Part shown: positions 51,693-59,083 of the stretch, one piece after another
How the letters are laid out: each line of letters begins with the position of its first letter
How positions within the stretch are numbered: position 1 is the stretch's first letter
Origin: Cupriavidus malaysiensis
GTDB taxonomy: Bacteria; Pseudomonadota; Gammaproteobacteria; Burkholderiales; Burkholderiaceae
Length of the DNA stretch: 64,000 nt
Direction: 5' to 3'
NCBI RefSeq assembly: GCF_001854325.1
Contig: NZ_CP017755.1
Coordinates: 930,001 to 994,000, forward strand
Notes under the pieces: generated by a model
The model's input: the letters and a program-made list of their open reading frames with translations, nothing else
What the model was told of the DNA's origin: nothing
Database searches by the model: none
Translations under genes and position numbers: made by a program

Positions 51693-53474
51693 ATGCGACG
51701 CATCCTTCCGTTCCTGCTCGCGCTGCTGGGCGCGATGATGCCCGCGCTGGCGCACGCCTGGTGGCAGCCAGACTGGGCTTACCGCAAACCGATCACGATC
51801 GACGCCGGCCCCCAGGGCGGCAATATCGCTGCCGATCCCGGCCGCATGCCGGTGCTGCTGCGGCTGCACACCGGCAACTTCAGCTTCGAAGGCGTCAACG
51901 AGACCGGCGCCGACCTGCGCTTCGTGGCCGCCGACGACAAGACCGTGCTGAACCACCAGGTCGAGCAGTTCGACCCGATGCTGGGCATCGCGCTGGTGTG
52001 GGTGGACGTGCCGGCGGTCTCCGCCAGCGGCAAGCAGCAGATCTGGATGTACTACGGCAACCGCAAGGCGCCGGCCGCCGGCAACGGGCAGCGCGTGTTC
52101 GATCCGGACTACACCGCCGTCTACCACTTCGGCGAAGCCAATGTGCCGGCGCGCGATACCACCGCCTACGGCAACCACAGCCAGAGTGCGGTCGTCACGC
52201 TCGACGGCGCCATCATCGGCAAGGGCGCGCAGGCCGGCGCCGCACCGGTGATCCTGCCGGCCTCGCCGTCCCTGGCCGTCGCCGCCGGCGGCAGCTTCAC
52301 GTTCTCGGCCTGGGTGCGTCCGGAGAAGCTCGGTCCGCAGGAGGCCATCTACGTGCGCCGCGACGGTGCCGGCGAACTGGTGGTCGGCATCGACCAGGGC
52401 GTGCCCTTCGTGCGCGTCAACGGCCAGACCAGCCAGCCGGGACAGCCGGTGCAGGCAGGCCAGTGGTCGCATCTGGCCGTGAGCGCGGACGGCAAGGCCG
52501 TGACGCTGTATGTCGGCGGCCGGCCGGCCGCGACGCTGGCCGCCGCGCTGCCGGCGCTGAAGACGCCGGCCTCCATCGGTGCCGATGTCGAGGGCGCGAA
52601 CGGCGCGGGCGGCGCGCTGGCACGCTTTGCCGGTGCGATCGACGAAGTCCGCGTGTCCAAGGTCGCGCGGCCGGCGGCCCTGCTGCTGGCGGACGCGGTG
52701 TCGCAGGGCGCGGAGTCGCGCCTGACGGCCTTCGGCCCCGACGAGCAGCAGGCGGGCAAGAGCCACTTCGGCTTCATCATCGCGGCGATGCCGATCGATG
52801 CCTGGGTCGTGGTCTGCCTGCTGGGGGTGATGATGGCGCTGTCGTGGCTGATCATGATCACCAAGAGCCGCAGCTACAGCAGCAACGCACGCGCCAACGC
52901 GGCCTTCATGGACCATTTCCGCGAAACCGCCGGCGCGCCGCTGGACCGCCTGGCCGAGAGCGGCCGCGTGCCGGAAGACGTGCGCGCGCAGTCTTCGCTG
53001 TGGCGCCTGTACGAGGTGGCGGTCGACGAGATGCACCGGCGCCACCAGCTGGGCTATGACATGAACGCCGTCTCGGATGCCACCATCAGCGCCATCCGCG
53101 CGTCGATGGACGGCGCGATGGTGCGCGAGGTCGAGCGCATGGGCGCGCGCATGAACTGGCTGTCGACCACCATCGAGGGCGCTCCCTACGTCGGCCTGTT
53201 CGGCACCGTGATCGGCATCATGCTGGTGTTCGTGGTGGCGGCGATGGCCGGCGCCGTCGACATCAACTCCGTGGCGCCGGGCATGGCGGCCGCGCTGCTG
53301 TGTACCGCCGCCGGCCTCGGCGTCGCGATCCCGGCGCTGTTCGGCTACAACTGGCTGGCCTCCCGCTCGGAGGGGATCGCCGCCGACATGGCGGTCTTCG
53401 TCGACGAGTTCACCACGCGCCTGGCGGAAGAGCAGGGCGAAGGCCGCCGCGTGCCTCATCTGCAGCGGGCCTGA
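51693..53474 (+). CDS. exbB: DUF2341-LamG-ExbB fusion (MotA/TolQ/ExbB proton channel)
   Basis: The product is 593 residues, much longer than a normal ExbB of about 240. The signal peptide is 'MRRILPFLLALLGAMMPALA'. A DUF2341 domain spans about 24-115 ('WQPDWAYRKPITIDAG', 'VWVDVPAVSASGKQQIWMYY'). A concanavalin/LamG-like sandwich spans about 180-345 ('FTFSAWVRPEKLG', 'QWSHLAVSADGKAVTLYVGG'). The MotA/TolQ/ExbB domain spans about 362-585, with membrane helices 'WVVVCLLGVMMALSWLIMI', 'YVGLFGTVIGIMLVFVVAAM' and 'AALLCTAAGLGVAIPALFGY'. The channel part uses proton-motive force with ExbD to drive TonB. The exported N-terminal sandwich probably binds something in the periplasm. From memory, ExbB2 of the P. 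aeruginosa PUMA3 locus has the same build. exbD follows after 12 nt. Confidence 0.9.
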   Translation: MRRILPFLLALLGAMMPALAHAWWQPDWAYRKPITIDAGPQGGNIAADPGRMPVLLRLHTGNFSFEGVNETGADLRFVAADDKTVLNHQVEQFDPMLGIALVWVDVPAVSASGKQQIWMYYGNRKAPAAGNGQRVFDPDYTAVYHFGEANVPARDTTAYGNHSQSAVVTLDGAIIGKGAQAGAAPVILPASPSLAVAAGGSFTFSAWVRPEKLGPQEAIYVRRDGAGELVVGIDQGVPFVRVNGQTSQPGQPVQAGQWSHLAVSADGKAVTLYVGGRPAATLAAALPALKTPASIGADVEGANGAGGALARFAGAIDEVRVSKVARPAALLLADAVSQGAESRLTAFGPDEQQAGKSHFGFIIAAMPIDAWVVVCLLGVMMALSWLIMITKSRSYSSNARANAAFMDHFRETAGAPLDRLAESGRVPEDVRAQSSLWRLYEVAVDEMHRRHQLGYDMNAVSDATISAIRASMDGAMVREVERMGARMNWLSTTIEGAPYVGLFGTVIGIMLVFVVAAMAGAVDINSVAPGMAAALLCTAAGLGVAIPALFGYNWLASRSEGIAADMAVFVDEFTTRLAEEQGEGRRVPHLQRA

Positions 53475-53486
53475 CGGGGGCGGACC

Positions 53487-53897
53487 ATGGCATACGCAAG
53501 ACGATTCGGCACCAAGAAGCGGGCCAGCGGCATCAACATCACGCCCTTCGTCGACGTGCTGCTCGTGGTGCTGGTCATCTTCATCCTGACCAGCAACGCC
53601 AGCATTCCCGGCATCAAGGTGGACCTGCCCAAGGCGAGCTCGTCGGTGGCGCTGGAGAAGCCGAAGACCAAGGCGATCACGGTGGACAACTCCGGGCAGG
53701 TGTTCCTCGACGCCTATCCGGTGTCGCTGCCGGAACTGGAAGACCGCCTGCGCACCGAAAAGGCGCTGACGCCGGACTTCCCCGTCATCGTGCGCGGCGA
53801 CGCCGCGGTGCAGTACGCCAAGGTCGTCGAGGTGCTCGACCTGCTGCGCCGCATCGACCTGAACCAGGTCGGCCTGGTGACCGGCAAGCCGGCGTGA
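53487..53897 (+). CDS. exbD: ExbD/TolR biopolymer transport protein
   Basis: The product is 136 residues. It has a short cytoplasmic start, one membrane helix (about 20-40) with the essential Asp23 in 'INITPFVDVLLVVLVIFI', and a periplasmic ExbD domain (about 60-130). It partners the ExbB fusion just upstream to form the proton-driven motor for TonB. The gene lies 12 nt after exbB and 10 nt before tonB. Confidence 0.94.
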   Translation: MAYARRFGTKKRASGINITPFVDVLLVVLVIFILTSNASIPGIKVDLPKASSSVALEKPKTKAITVDNSGQVFLDAYPVSLPELEDRLRTEKALTPDFPVIVRGDAAVQYAKVVEVLDLLRRIDLNQVGLVTGKPA

Positions 53898-53907
53898 GGA
53901 GCGCAGC

Positions 53908-54624
53908 GTGAAACTTCGCGATTCCACAGTCCGGCCCGCCGGCGGTCCGGCCGGCGCGGCGCTCGCGCTGCTGCGCCGGCGCAGCGGCGCGGTGGCCGGC
54001 GTGCTCGTGGCCGCCGGTGTCGCCGCGCTGGTCTGGCACCTGCTCACGGATACCGCCAGCGTGCGCCGTGAGGTGGCCGCGACGCCGATGCTGATGCTGC
54101 CCCCGCCACCGCCGCCGCCGCCGGAGCCCGAGAAGCTGCCCGAGCCCCAGCCGGAGAAGATCAAGCCGGAAGTCGTCGAGCCGAAGCCGGTGGAGCCCGT
54201 GGAAGCGCCGAAGGACGACGCGCCGCCCAGCCCCAGCAAGGATCTCGGCGACGCGGTCACCATCAATGGCGATGCGCAGGCCGGCACGGATGCCTTCGGC
54301 ATCGGCGCCGGCGGTGGCGGCGGCATGACGGGCGGCGGCGGCGGGCTCGGCAGCCGCTCGTACAGCGCCTGGCTGTCCGGCGCGATGCAGCAGGCCTTCG
54401 CGCGCGACGCGCGCACGCGCCAGCTGGCCTTCGACGATGTGCGCATCGACCTCTGGCTGGATGCCGACGGGCGCGCGGTGCGCGTGCAACTGGCGCGCGG
54501 CACCGGCAACAAGTCGATCGACGATGCCGTGCTCGCCATGCTGCATGACTTCCGCGCGGAGGAGCGGCCACCGGCATCGCTGCGCTACCCGCTCTCCATG
54601 GCCATCCGGGGGCGGCGGCCGTGA
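53908..54624 (+). CDS. tonB: TonB energy-transducing protein
   Basis: The product is 238 residues with a GTG start and GAGGAG upstream, overlapping the exbD stop region. One membrane helix (about 28-48) is followed by a run of Pro ('PPPPPPPPEPEKLPEPQPEK', then 'EVVEPKPVEPVEAPKDDAPP'), typical for spanning the periplasm. A Gly-rich hinge precedes the TonB C-terminal domain (about 150-237, 'YSAWLSGAMQQAFARDART', 'VRIDLWLDADGRAVRVQLAR'). That domain resembles the C-terminal halves of the three STN proteins. The operon places it with ExbBD as a dedicated TonB for this system. Its stop overlaps the next start. Confidence 0.92.
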   Translation: MKLRDSTVRPAGGPAGAALALLRRRSGAVAGVLVAAGVAALVWHLLTDTASVRREVAATPMLMLPPPPPPPPEPEKLPEPQPEKIKPEVVEPKPVEPVEAPKDDAPPSPSKDLGDAVTINGDAQAGTDAFGIGAGGGGGMTGGGGGLGSRSYSAWLSGAMQQAFARDARTRQLAFDDVRIDLWLDADGRAVRVQLARGTGNKSIDDAVLAMLHDFRAEERPPASLRYPLSMAIRGRRP

Positions 54625-56492
54625 ACGACAAGACCGCAGCCGTCCTTCCTTCTCAAGCAACGCACAGACAAAAAATGAACGCAATCGCAATGCAAGCTCC
54701 CCGGGAGGAGCAAGCTCGGAGGGCCGCCGCGGCGGCGTCGCCGAGATCGGTGCCGCGCCGGTCGGTGCTGGCCGCCACGCTGGCAGCCTCACTGTTCGTG
54801 ACGGCCGGCGCCGCCCACGCCGAGGCACCCAGGGAGAGCGCCATGGTCAAGCTGATCCGCGGCCTGATCAGCAGCGGCGCGCTCGACAAGGCAACCGGCG
54901 AAGCGCTGCTGGCGCAGGCCCAGACCGAGGCATTCGCCGCGCAGCAGGCCTCGCAGCAAGCAACCCAGCAGGCAACCCAGCAGGCGGCCGCCACGCCGCC
55001 GGCCGGCGCGCCGCGCGTCGAGGCGGGCGATGTGCGCGTGCCCTATATTCCGCAGACGGTGCGCGACGAGATCCGCGACGAGGTCAAGGGCGAGGTGATG
55101 GCCCAGGCCAAGGCGGAAGGCTGGGCGGCGCCGAACGAGCTGCCGGAGTGGACCAAGCGCATCCATATCGAAGGCGATATGCGCCTGCGCAACGAGTCGC
55201 GCTTCTACTCGAGCAACAACAACAACATCCAGATCGACTTCGCCGCGATCAACAAGAGCAGCAACGGCGTCGACGTCAACCCGAACACCAGCGTCGCGCT
55301 GCCGCCGCTGCTCAATACGCGCGAGAACCGCACCAACCAGTGGCGTGCGCGGGCCCGCTTCGGCATCTTCGCCGACGTCTCCGACAGCATCAAGGCCGGC
55401 GTGCGCGTGGCCGCCAGCAACGACAACAGCCCGGTGTCGACCAACACCACGCTCGGGGGCGGCCTGGCGAAGAAGGACATCTGGCTCGACCAGGCGTGGG
55501 TGTCCTACCAGGCGACCGACTGGATGAACGTGATCGGCGGGCGCTTCGCGCCGCCCTTCGTCACCACCGACATGCTGTTCTCGCCGGACCTGAATCTCGA
55601 CGGCATCGCCGCGCGCTTCGACAAGGACCTGCCGATCAACCGCGACATCAACCTGTTCGGCTCGATCGGCTTCATTCCGCTGGAGTACTCCAACGACAAT
55701 GCGCCGTCGAACAGCCAGGACAAGATGCACAGCGAGTACAAGTGGCTGCTCGGCGCCCAGGTCGGCGCCAACTGGAAGATCGACAGCGCCAACCGCCTGC
55801 GCGGCGCGCTCGCCTACTACGACTTCCACAATATCAACGGCCGCCTGTCGAGCCCGTGCGCGCTCTACGCGGGCGCGACGAGCTGCGATTCCGACTGGTC
55901 GCGGCCGGCCTTCATGCAGAAGGGCAATACGCTCATGCTGCTGCGCAATATCTCGCTGAATCCGCTCGATCCGGCCAACACGGCGCAGCCGCAGTTCGTC
56001 GGCTATGCCTCGAAGTTCCAGCTGTTCGATGTCAACCTGCGCTGGGACACGCGTGTCGCCGGCGTCTACGGCCTGCGCTTCGACGCCAACTTCATCCGCA
56101 ACCTGGCCTACAACGAAAACGCGATGTTCACGCGCGCCAACGGCGGCATCGTCAACAACTTCGGCGCCGGCGATGCGACGCGCGCCAGCTTCAAGAGCGG
56201 CCCCAACGCCTACATGCTGCAGGCCACCTTCGGCAAGCCGTCGCCGGCCGCGCGCGGCGACTGGAACGTCATGTTCGGCTACAAGCGCATCGAGCCGGAT
56301 GCCGTGCCGGACGCGTTCAACGATTCGACCTTCCATGGCGGCGGCACCAATGCGCGGGGCTACTACCTCGGCGGCTCGTACGCGCTGGACAAGAACGCAT
56401 GGGTGACCGGACGCTGGATCTCGACCAAGGAGGTCTTCGGCCCGCCGCTGTCGATCGATACGCTGCAGTTCGAATTCAATGCCCGCTTCTGA
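54621..56492 (+). CDS. Putative outer-membrane porin
   Basis: The product is 623 residues from the GTG at 54621, which overlaps the tonB stop; ATG 54675 is an alternative start. The export signal ends near 'LFVTAGAAHA'. A helical segment follows with 'MVKLIRGLISSGALDKATGE' and repeated QQATQQATQQ. The C-terminal 430 residues have alternating strands typical of the 'putative porin' family: 'IEGDMRLRNESRF', 'GVRVAASNDNSPV', 'DQAWVSYQATDWMNVIGGRF', 'RGYYLGGSYALDKNAWVTGR'. It ends in Phe, a barrel-sorting feature. Its place in the operon suggests it works with the TonB/TPS machinery, possibly as the outer-membrane partner of the STN-TonB_C proteins; that is inference. Confidence 0.85.
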   Translation: MNDKTAAVLPSQATHRQKMNAIAMQAPREEQARRAAAAASPRSVPRRSVLAATLAASLFVTAGAAHAEAPRESAMVKLIRGLISSGALDKATGEALLAQAQTEAFAAQQASQQATQQATQQAAATPPAGAPRVEAGDVRVPYIPQTVRDEIRDEVKGEVMAQAKAEGWAAPNELPEWTKRIHIEGDMRLRNESRFYSSNNNNIQIDFAAINKSSNGVDVNPNTSVALPPLLNTRENRTNQWRARARFGIFADVSDSIKAGVRVAASNDNSPVSTNTTLGGGLAKKDIWLDQAWVSYQATDWMNVIGGRFAPPFVTTDMLFSPDLNLDGIAARFDKDLPINRDINLFGSIGFIPLEYSNDNAPSNSQDKMHSEYKWLLGAQVGANWKIDSANRLRGALAYYDFHNINGRLSSPCALYAGATSCDSDWSRPAFMQKGNTLMLLRNISLNPLDPANTAQPQFVGYASKFQLFDVNLRWDTRVAGVYGLRFDANFIRNLAYNENAMFTRANGGIVNNFGAGDATRASFKSGPNAYMLQATFGKPSPAARGDWNVMFGYKRIEPDAVPDAFNDSTFHGGGTNARGYYLGGSYALDKNAWVTGRWISTKEVFGPPLSIDTLQFEFNARF

Positions 56493-56502
56493 GGAGGGCG
56501 TC

Positions 56503-57264
56503 ATGACAAAACCGTCCCCGCGTGCATGGGGCATGTCCGCCGCTGTGATGATGGCCGCCGCGCTCTGGGCCGGCAACGGGCTGGCCCAGCCGGCTCAACC
56601 GGCCCAGAGCATGGAGGAGCGCCTGCGGGCGCAGCTGCGCAACACCACCGCGCAACTGCAGCAGGCGCAGAACGAACTCGCGGCCTTGAAGGCGGGGCAG
56701 TCCGGCCCGGCCGGCGCGCCGGCAGGCAAGGACTCGCCGGACGCGCTGCGCAAGGCGCTCGAGGCCGCGCAGGCCCAGCTCGCGAGCGAGAAGCAGGCTC
56801 GCGAGCGCCTGGAGCAGGGTTCGCGCGCGTCGCAGTCGCAGGCCCAGGCCATCGCCGACAAGGCCAATGCCCAGATCGCGCAGTACCGCAATGCCTATGA
56901 GGAGTTGCTGAAGCTGGCGCGCAACGCAGAGGCCGAGCGCAAGCGGCTGGGCGACGAGGCCGGCGCGCAACGCAGCGCGCTGGCGCTGTGCGAGGCGAAG
57001 AACGCCAAGCTCTATGCCGTCGGGCAGGAGATCCTCGACGCCTACGAGAACGTCGGCATCGGCACGGTGATCGCCTCGCGGCAGCCGTTCGCCGCCAAGG
57101 CGCGCGTGAAGTACGAGCAGATCGCGCAGGAGTACGGCGACAAGCTCTACGAGAGCAAGTTCGACCCGCGCGCCGCCGCCGCGGCGGCGCCGGCGAGCGC
57201 CCCCGCTGCGGCCCCTGCTGCGGCCCCTGCTGCGGCACCGGCGGAACAGGCCGCCCGGCAGTGA
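56503..57264 (+). CDS. Exported coiled-coil protein of unknown function
   Basis: The product is 253 residues. GAGGAGG lies just upstream of ATG 56503, which decides the start. The signal peptide ends near GNGLAQP. A long heptad-rich coiled coil (about 35-160) contains 'LRAQLRNTTAQLQQAQNELA' and 'ALEAAQAQLASEKQARERLE'. A short globular part has one Cys ('LALCEAKNAKLYAVGQEILD' then AYENVGIGT). The tail is Ala/Pro-rich with repeated AAPAAAP. No enzymatic motif is seen. As a periplasmic coiled coil next to a porin and TonB it may be a scaffold or spacer; the family is not recognised. Confidence 0.78.
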   Translation: MTKPSPRAWGMSAAVMMAAALWAGNGLAQPAQPAQSMEERLRAQLRNTTAQLQQAQNELAALKAGQSGPAGAPAGKDSPDALRKALEAAQAQLASEKQARERLEQGSRASQSQAQAIADKANAQIAQYRNAYEELLKLARNAEAERKRLGDEAGAQRSALALCEAKNAKLYAVGQEILDAYENVGIGTVIASRQPFAAKARVKYEQIAQEYGDKLYESKFDPRAAAAAAPASAPAAAPAAAPAAAPAEQAARQ

Positions 57265-57305
57265 TGCGATGACGAACCGCTTACCGAACCACAGGAGTTA
57301 CCAGC

Positions 57306-57884
57306 ATGAATGACCTGAACCAGGACCTGTCCGCGGAAGGCGCCGCCAGCGGGACCCATGACAAGGCCGCGGAGGCCTCGGGCGCGATCCATCGCTTCGT
57401 CACGGCGGAGCAGGTGGCCGATGCCATCCGCGCCGCCGGCTGCGCGGTGACGCTGCTGCAGGAGGACGGCGTCACGCGCCTGCACAGCGCCAGCCACGGC
57501 ATCGGCTACCAGGTCCATTGGGGCAATACGCTCGGGCCGGACCAGTACCTCGATTTCACGCTCAGCTGCCCGCTGCGCGTGCAGGGCGGCCCGCTGCCGG
57601 ACGGCCTGGTCGATGAATGGCATCGCACGCGCAGGCTGGCCCGCCTGGCCACGCACGGCGATTTCCTCGTGCTCGAGATGGATGTGGTGGTCACCGGCGG
57701 CGTCCACCTGGACTACCTGTCGGTCGCCATCCGGCTGTGGATCCAGATGATGGGCCAGTTCTTCCTGCATCTGCGCAACTTCCGTGCGGACGGCGCGGGC
57801 AGCGCAGGCGGCGCGGAGGGCGTGCTGCCGGAGAACGCCGCCCTGGAACCCGCGCCAGCAGGAGCCGAGCCGGTCTTGCAATGA
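57306..57884 (+). CDS. YbjN-like domain protein
   Basis: The product is 192 residues. The core (about 30-155) fits the YbjN / type III chaperone-like fold: 'FVTAEQVADAIRAAGCAVTL', 'YLDFTLSCPL', 'EWHRTRRLARLATHGDFLVL', 'EMDVVVTGGVHLDYLSVAIR' and a closing 'WIQMMGQFF'. There is no signal peptide, so it is cytoplasmic. Proteins of this fold often act as secretion chaperones or regulators. In this operon it could bind an exported protein before export, which is inference. It overlaps the next gene by ATGA. Confidence 0.75.
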   Translation: MNDLNQDLSAEGAASGTHDKAAEASGAIHRFVTAEQVADAIRAAGCAVTLLQEDGVTRLHSASHGIGYQVHWGNTLGPDQYLDFTLSCPLRVQGGPLPDGLVDEWHRTRRLARLATHGDFLVLEMDVVVTGGVHLDYLSVAIRLWIQMMGQFFLHLRNFRADGAGSAGGAEGVLPENAALEPAPAGAEPVLQ

Positions 57885-58114
57885 GCGGCTTCGTGCAGGG
57901 CGTCCTGACGCTGGCCAGGCAGGCCGAGCACTCGCGCCGTGCGGAGTCAGCGCGCCAGCGGCAGCGGGCTGCGCTGGTGCGCCTGATCGCCGAAGTCTCG
58001 ATCGAGTTCGGCATTTCGGCCGAGGAGATCGTGCAGGCGCGCCGCGCCGTGCGCATGCGCACGGCGGGCACCGCGCCGCCGGTGTCCGGCCCGATGCCCG
58101 GCCCGATGCCCTGA
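57881..58114 (+). CDS. Small conserved-looking protein (77 aa), unknown function
   Basis: The start ATG overlaps the stop of the YbjN-like gene (ATGA at 57881-57884), which supports translation. The product is basic and mostly helical ('TLARQAEHSRRAESARQRQR', 'LVRLIAEVSIEFGISAEEIV') with a Pro/Gly tail. There is no signal peptide or known motif. Confidence 0.65.
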   Translation: MSGFVQGVLTLARQAEHSRRAESARQRQRAALVRLIAEVSIEFGISAEEIVQARRAVRMRTAGTAPPVSGPMPGPMP

Positions 58115-58168
58115 GGCGCCGCCGGGCCGCCGCCATGCGGGCGGCACAGTCTTGCAGTGGAGTCAGTC

Positions 58169-59083
58169 ATGATGAAGAGAACGAATCGGATCGCGCCGGC
58201 ACTCGGCGCATGGTTGCTAGGGGCGGCATGCCTGGTAGCGGGCGCCGCGCGCGCGCAGGACGAGGTGGTCGCCAGGGGCGCGGGCGCTGCGGTGACGCGG
58301 GCCGAGGTGGCCGGGCTGTCGCGCTCGCTGAGCCCGGAAGGCCGCGCGCGCCTGCTCGCGGATGCGGCGGCGCGGGACCAGGTCGTGCGCACGCTGCTGG
58401 CGCAGAAGGCGGTGTTGGCCGAGGCGAAGGCCAAGGGCTGGGACAAGCAGCCGCTGGTGCAGGCGGCGATCGAGCAGGCGCAGCGCGAGGTCCTGCTGCA
58501 GAGCTACCTGGCGGCGCTCAGCGAGCCGGCTGCGGATTATCCGCCGGAGCCGGAGATCCAGGCCGCCTACGAGCGCAACCGTGCCACCTTCATGGCACCG
58601 CGTGCCTTGCACCTGGCCCAGCTCTATGTCGCGCTGCCGCCCGGTGCCGACGCGGCCGCCGTCGATGGCGCGCAGAAGAAGTCCGCCGACCTGGCGCGGC
58701 GGGCGCAGGCGCGCGGCGCCGACTTCGAGGCCCTGGCGAAGATGTATTCCGAAGACAAGGCCAGCGCGGCGCGCGGCGGAGACCTGGGATTCGTGCCGGA
58801 GACCATGATCCAGCCGGCGGTGCTGGCAGCGGCGAACGCGCTCAAGCGCGGCGAAGTGTCGGCGCCGGTACGCACGCCGACAGGCTTCCACGTGCTGAAG
58901 CTGGTCGAGGTCCGCGAGGCGGCCCTGCGGCCGCTCGACGAGGTCAGGGCGCAGATCCGGGCCGCGCTGCGCGAGCAGCGCGCGCAGCAGAATGTGCAGG
59001 CCTACCTGGCGAAGCTGGCGGCGGCGGACGCGGTTTCCATCGATGACGAGGCATTGAAGAAGGCGCTGGTGCCGAGCCAATGA
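58169..59083 (+). CDS. Periplasmic PpiC-type peptidyl-prolyl cis-trans isomerase
   Basis: The product is about 304 residues. The signal peptide ends at GAARAQ. A helical SurA-like N-terminal part (about 35-140) contains 'LLAQKAVLAEAKAKGWDKQP' and 'REVLLQSYLAAL'. The parvulin domain (about 150-250) contains 'ALHLAQLYVALP', 'FEALAKMYSEDKASAARGGD', 'LGFVPETMIQPAVLAAANAL' and 'TPTGFHVLKLVEVR', the classic PpiC pattern. It should help fold exported beta-rich proteins such as the exoproteins or barrels. GGAG lies 7 nt upstream of ATG 58169. Its stop overlaps the protease start, so both are coupled. From memory, the PUMA3 locus also has a PpiC-type gene. Confidence 0.9.
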   Translation: MMKRTNRIAPALGAWLLGAACLVAGAARAQDEVVARGAGAAVTRAEVAGLSRSLSPEGRARLLADAAARDQVVRTLLAQKAVLAEAKAKGWDKQPLVQAAIEQAQREVLLQSYLAALSEPAADYPPEPEIQAAYERNRATFMAPRALHLAQLYVALPPGADAAAVDGAQKKSADLARRAQARGADFEALAKMYSEDKASAARGGDLGFVPETMIQPAVLAAANALKRGEVSAPVRTPTGFHVLKLVEVREAALRPLDEVRAQIRAALREQRAQQNVQAYLAKLAAADAVSIDDEALKKALVPSQ

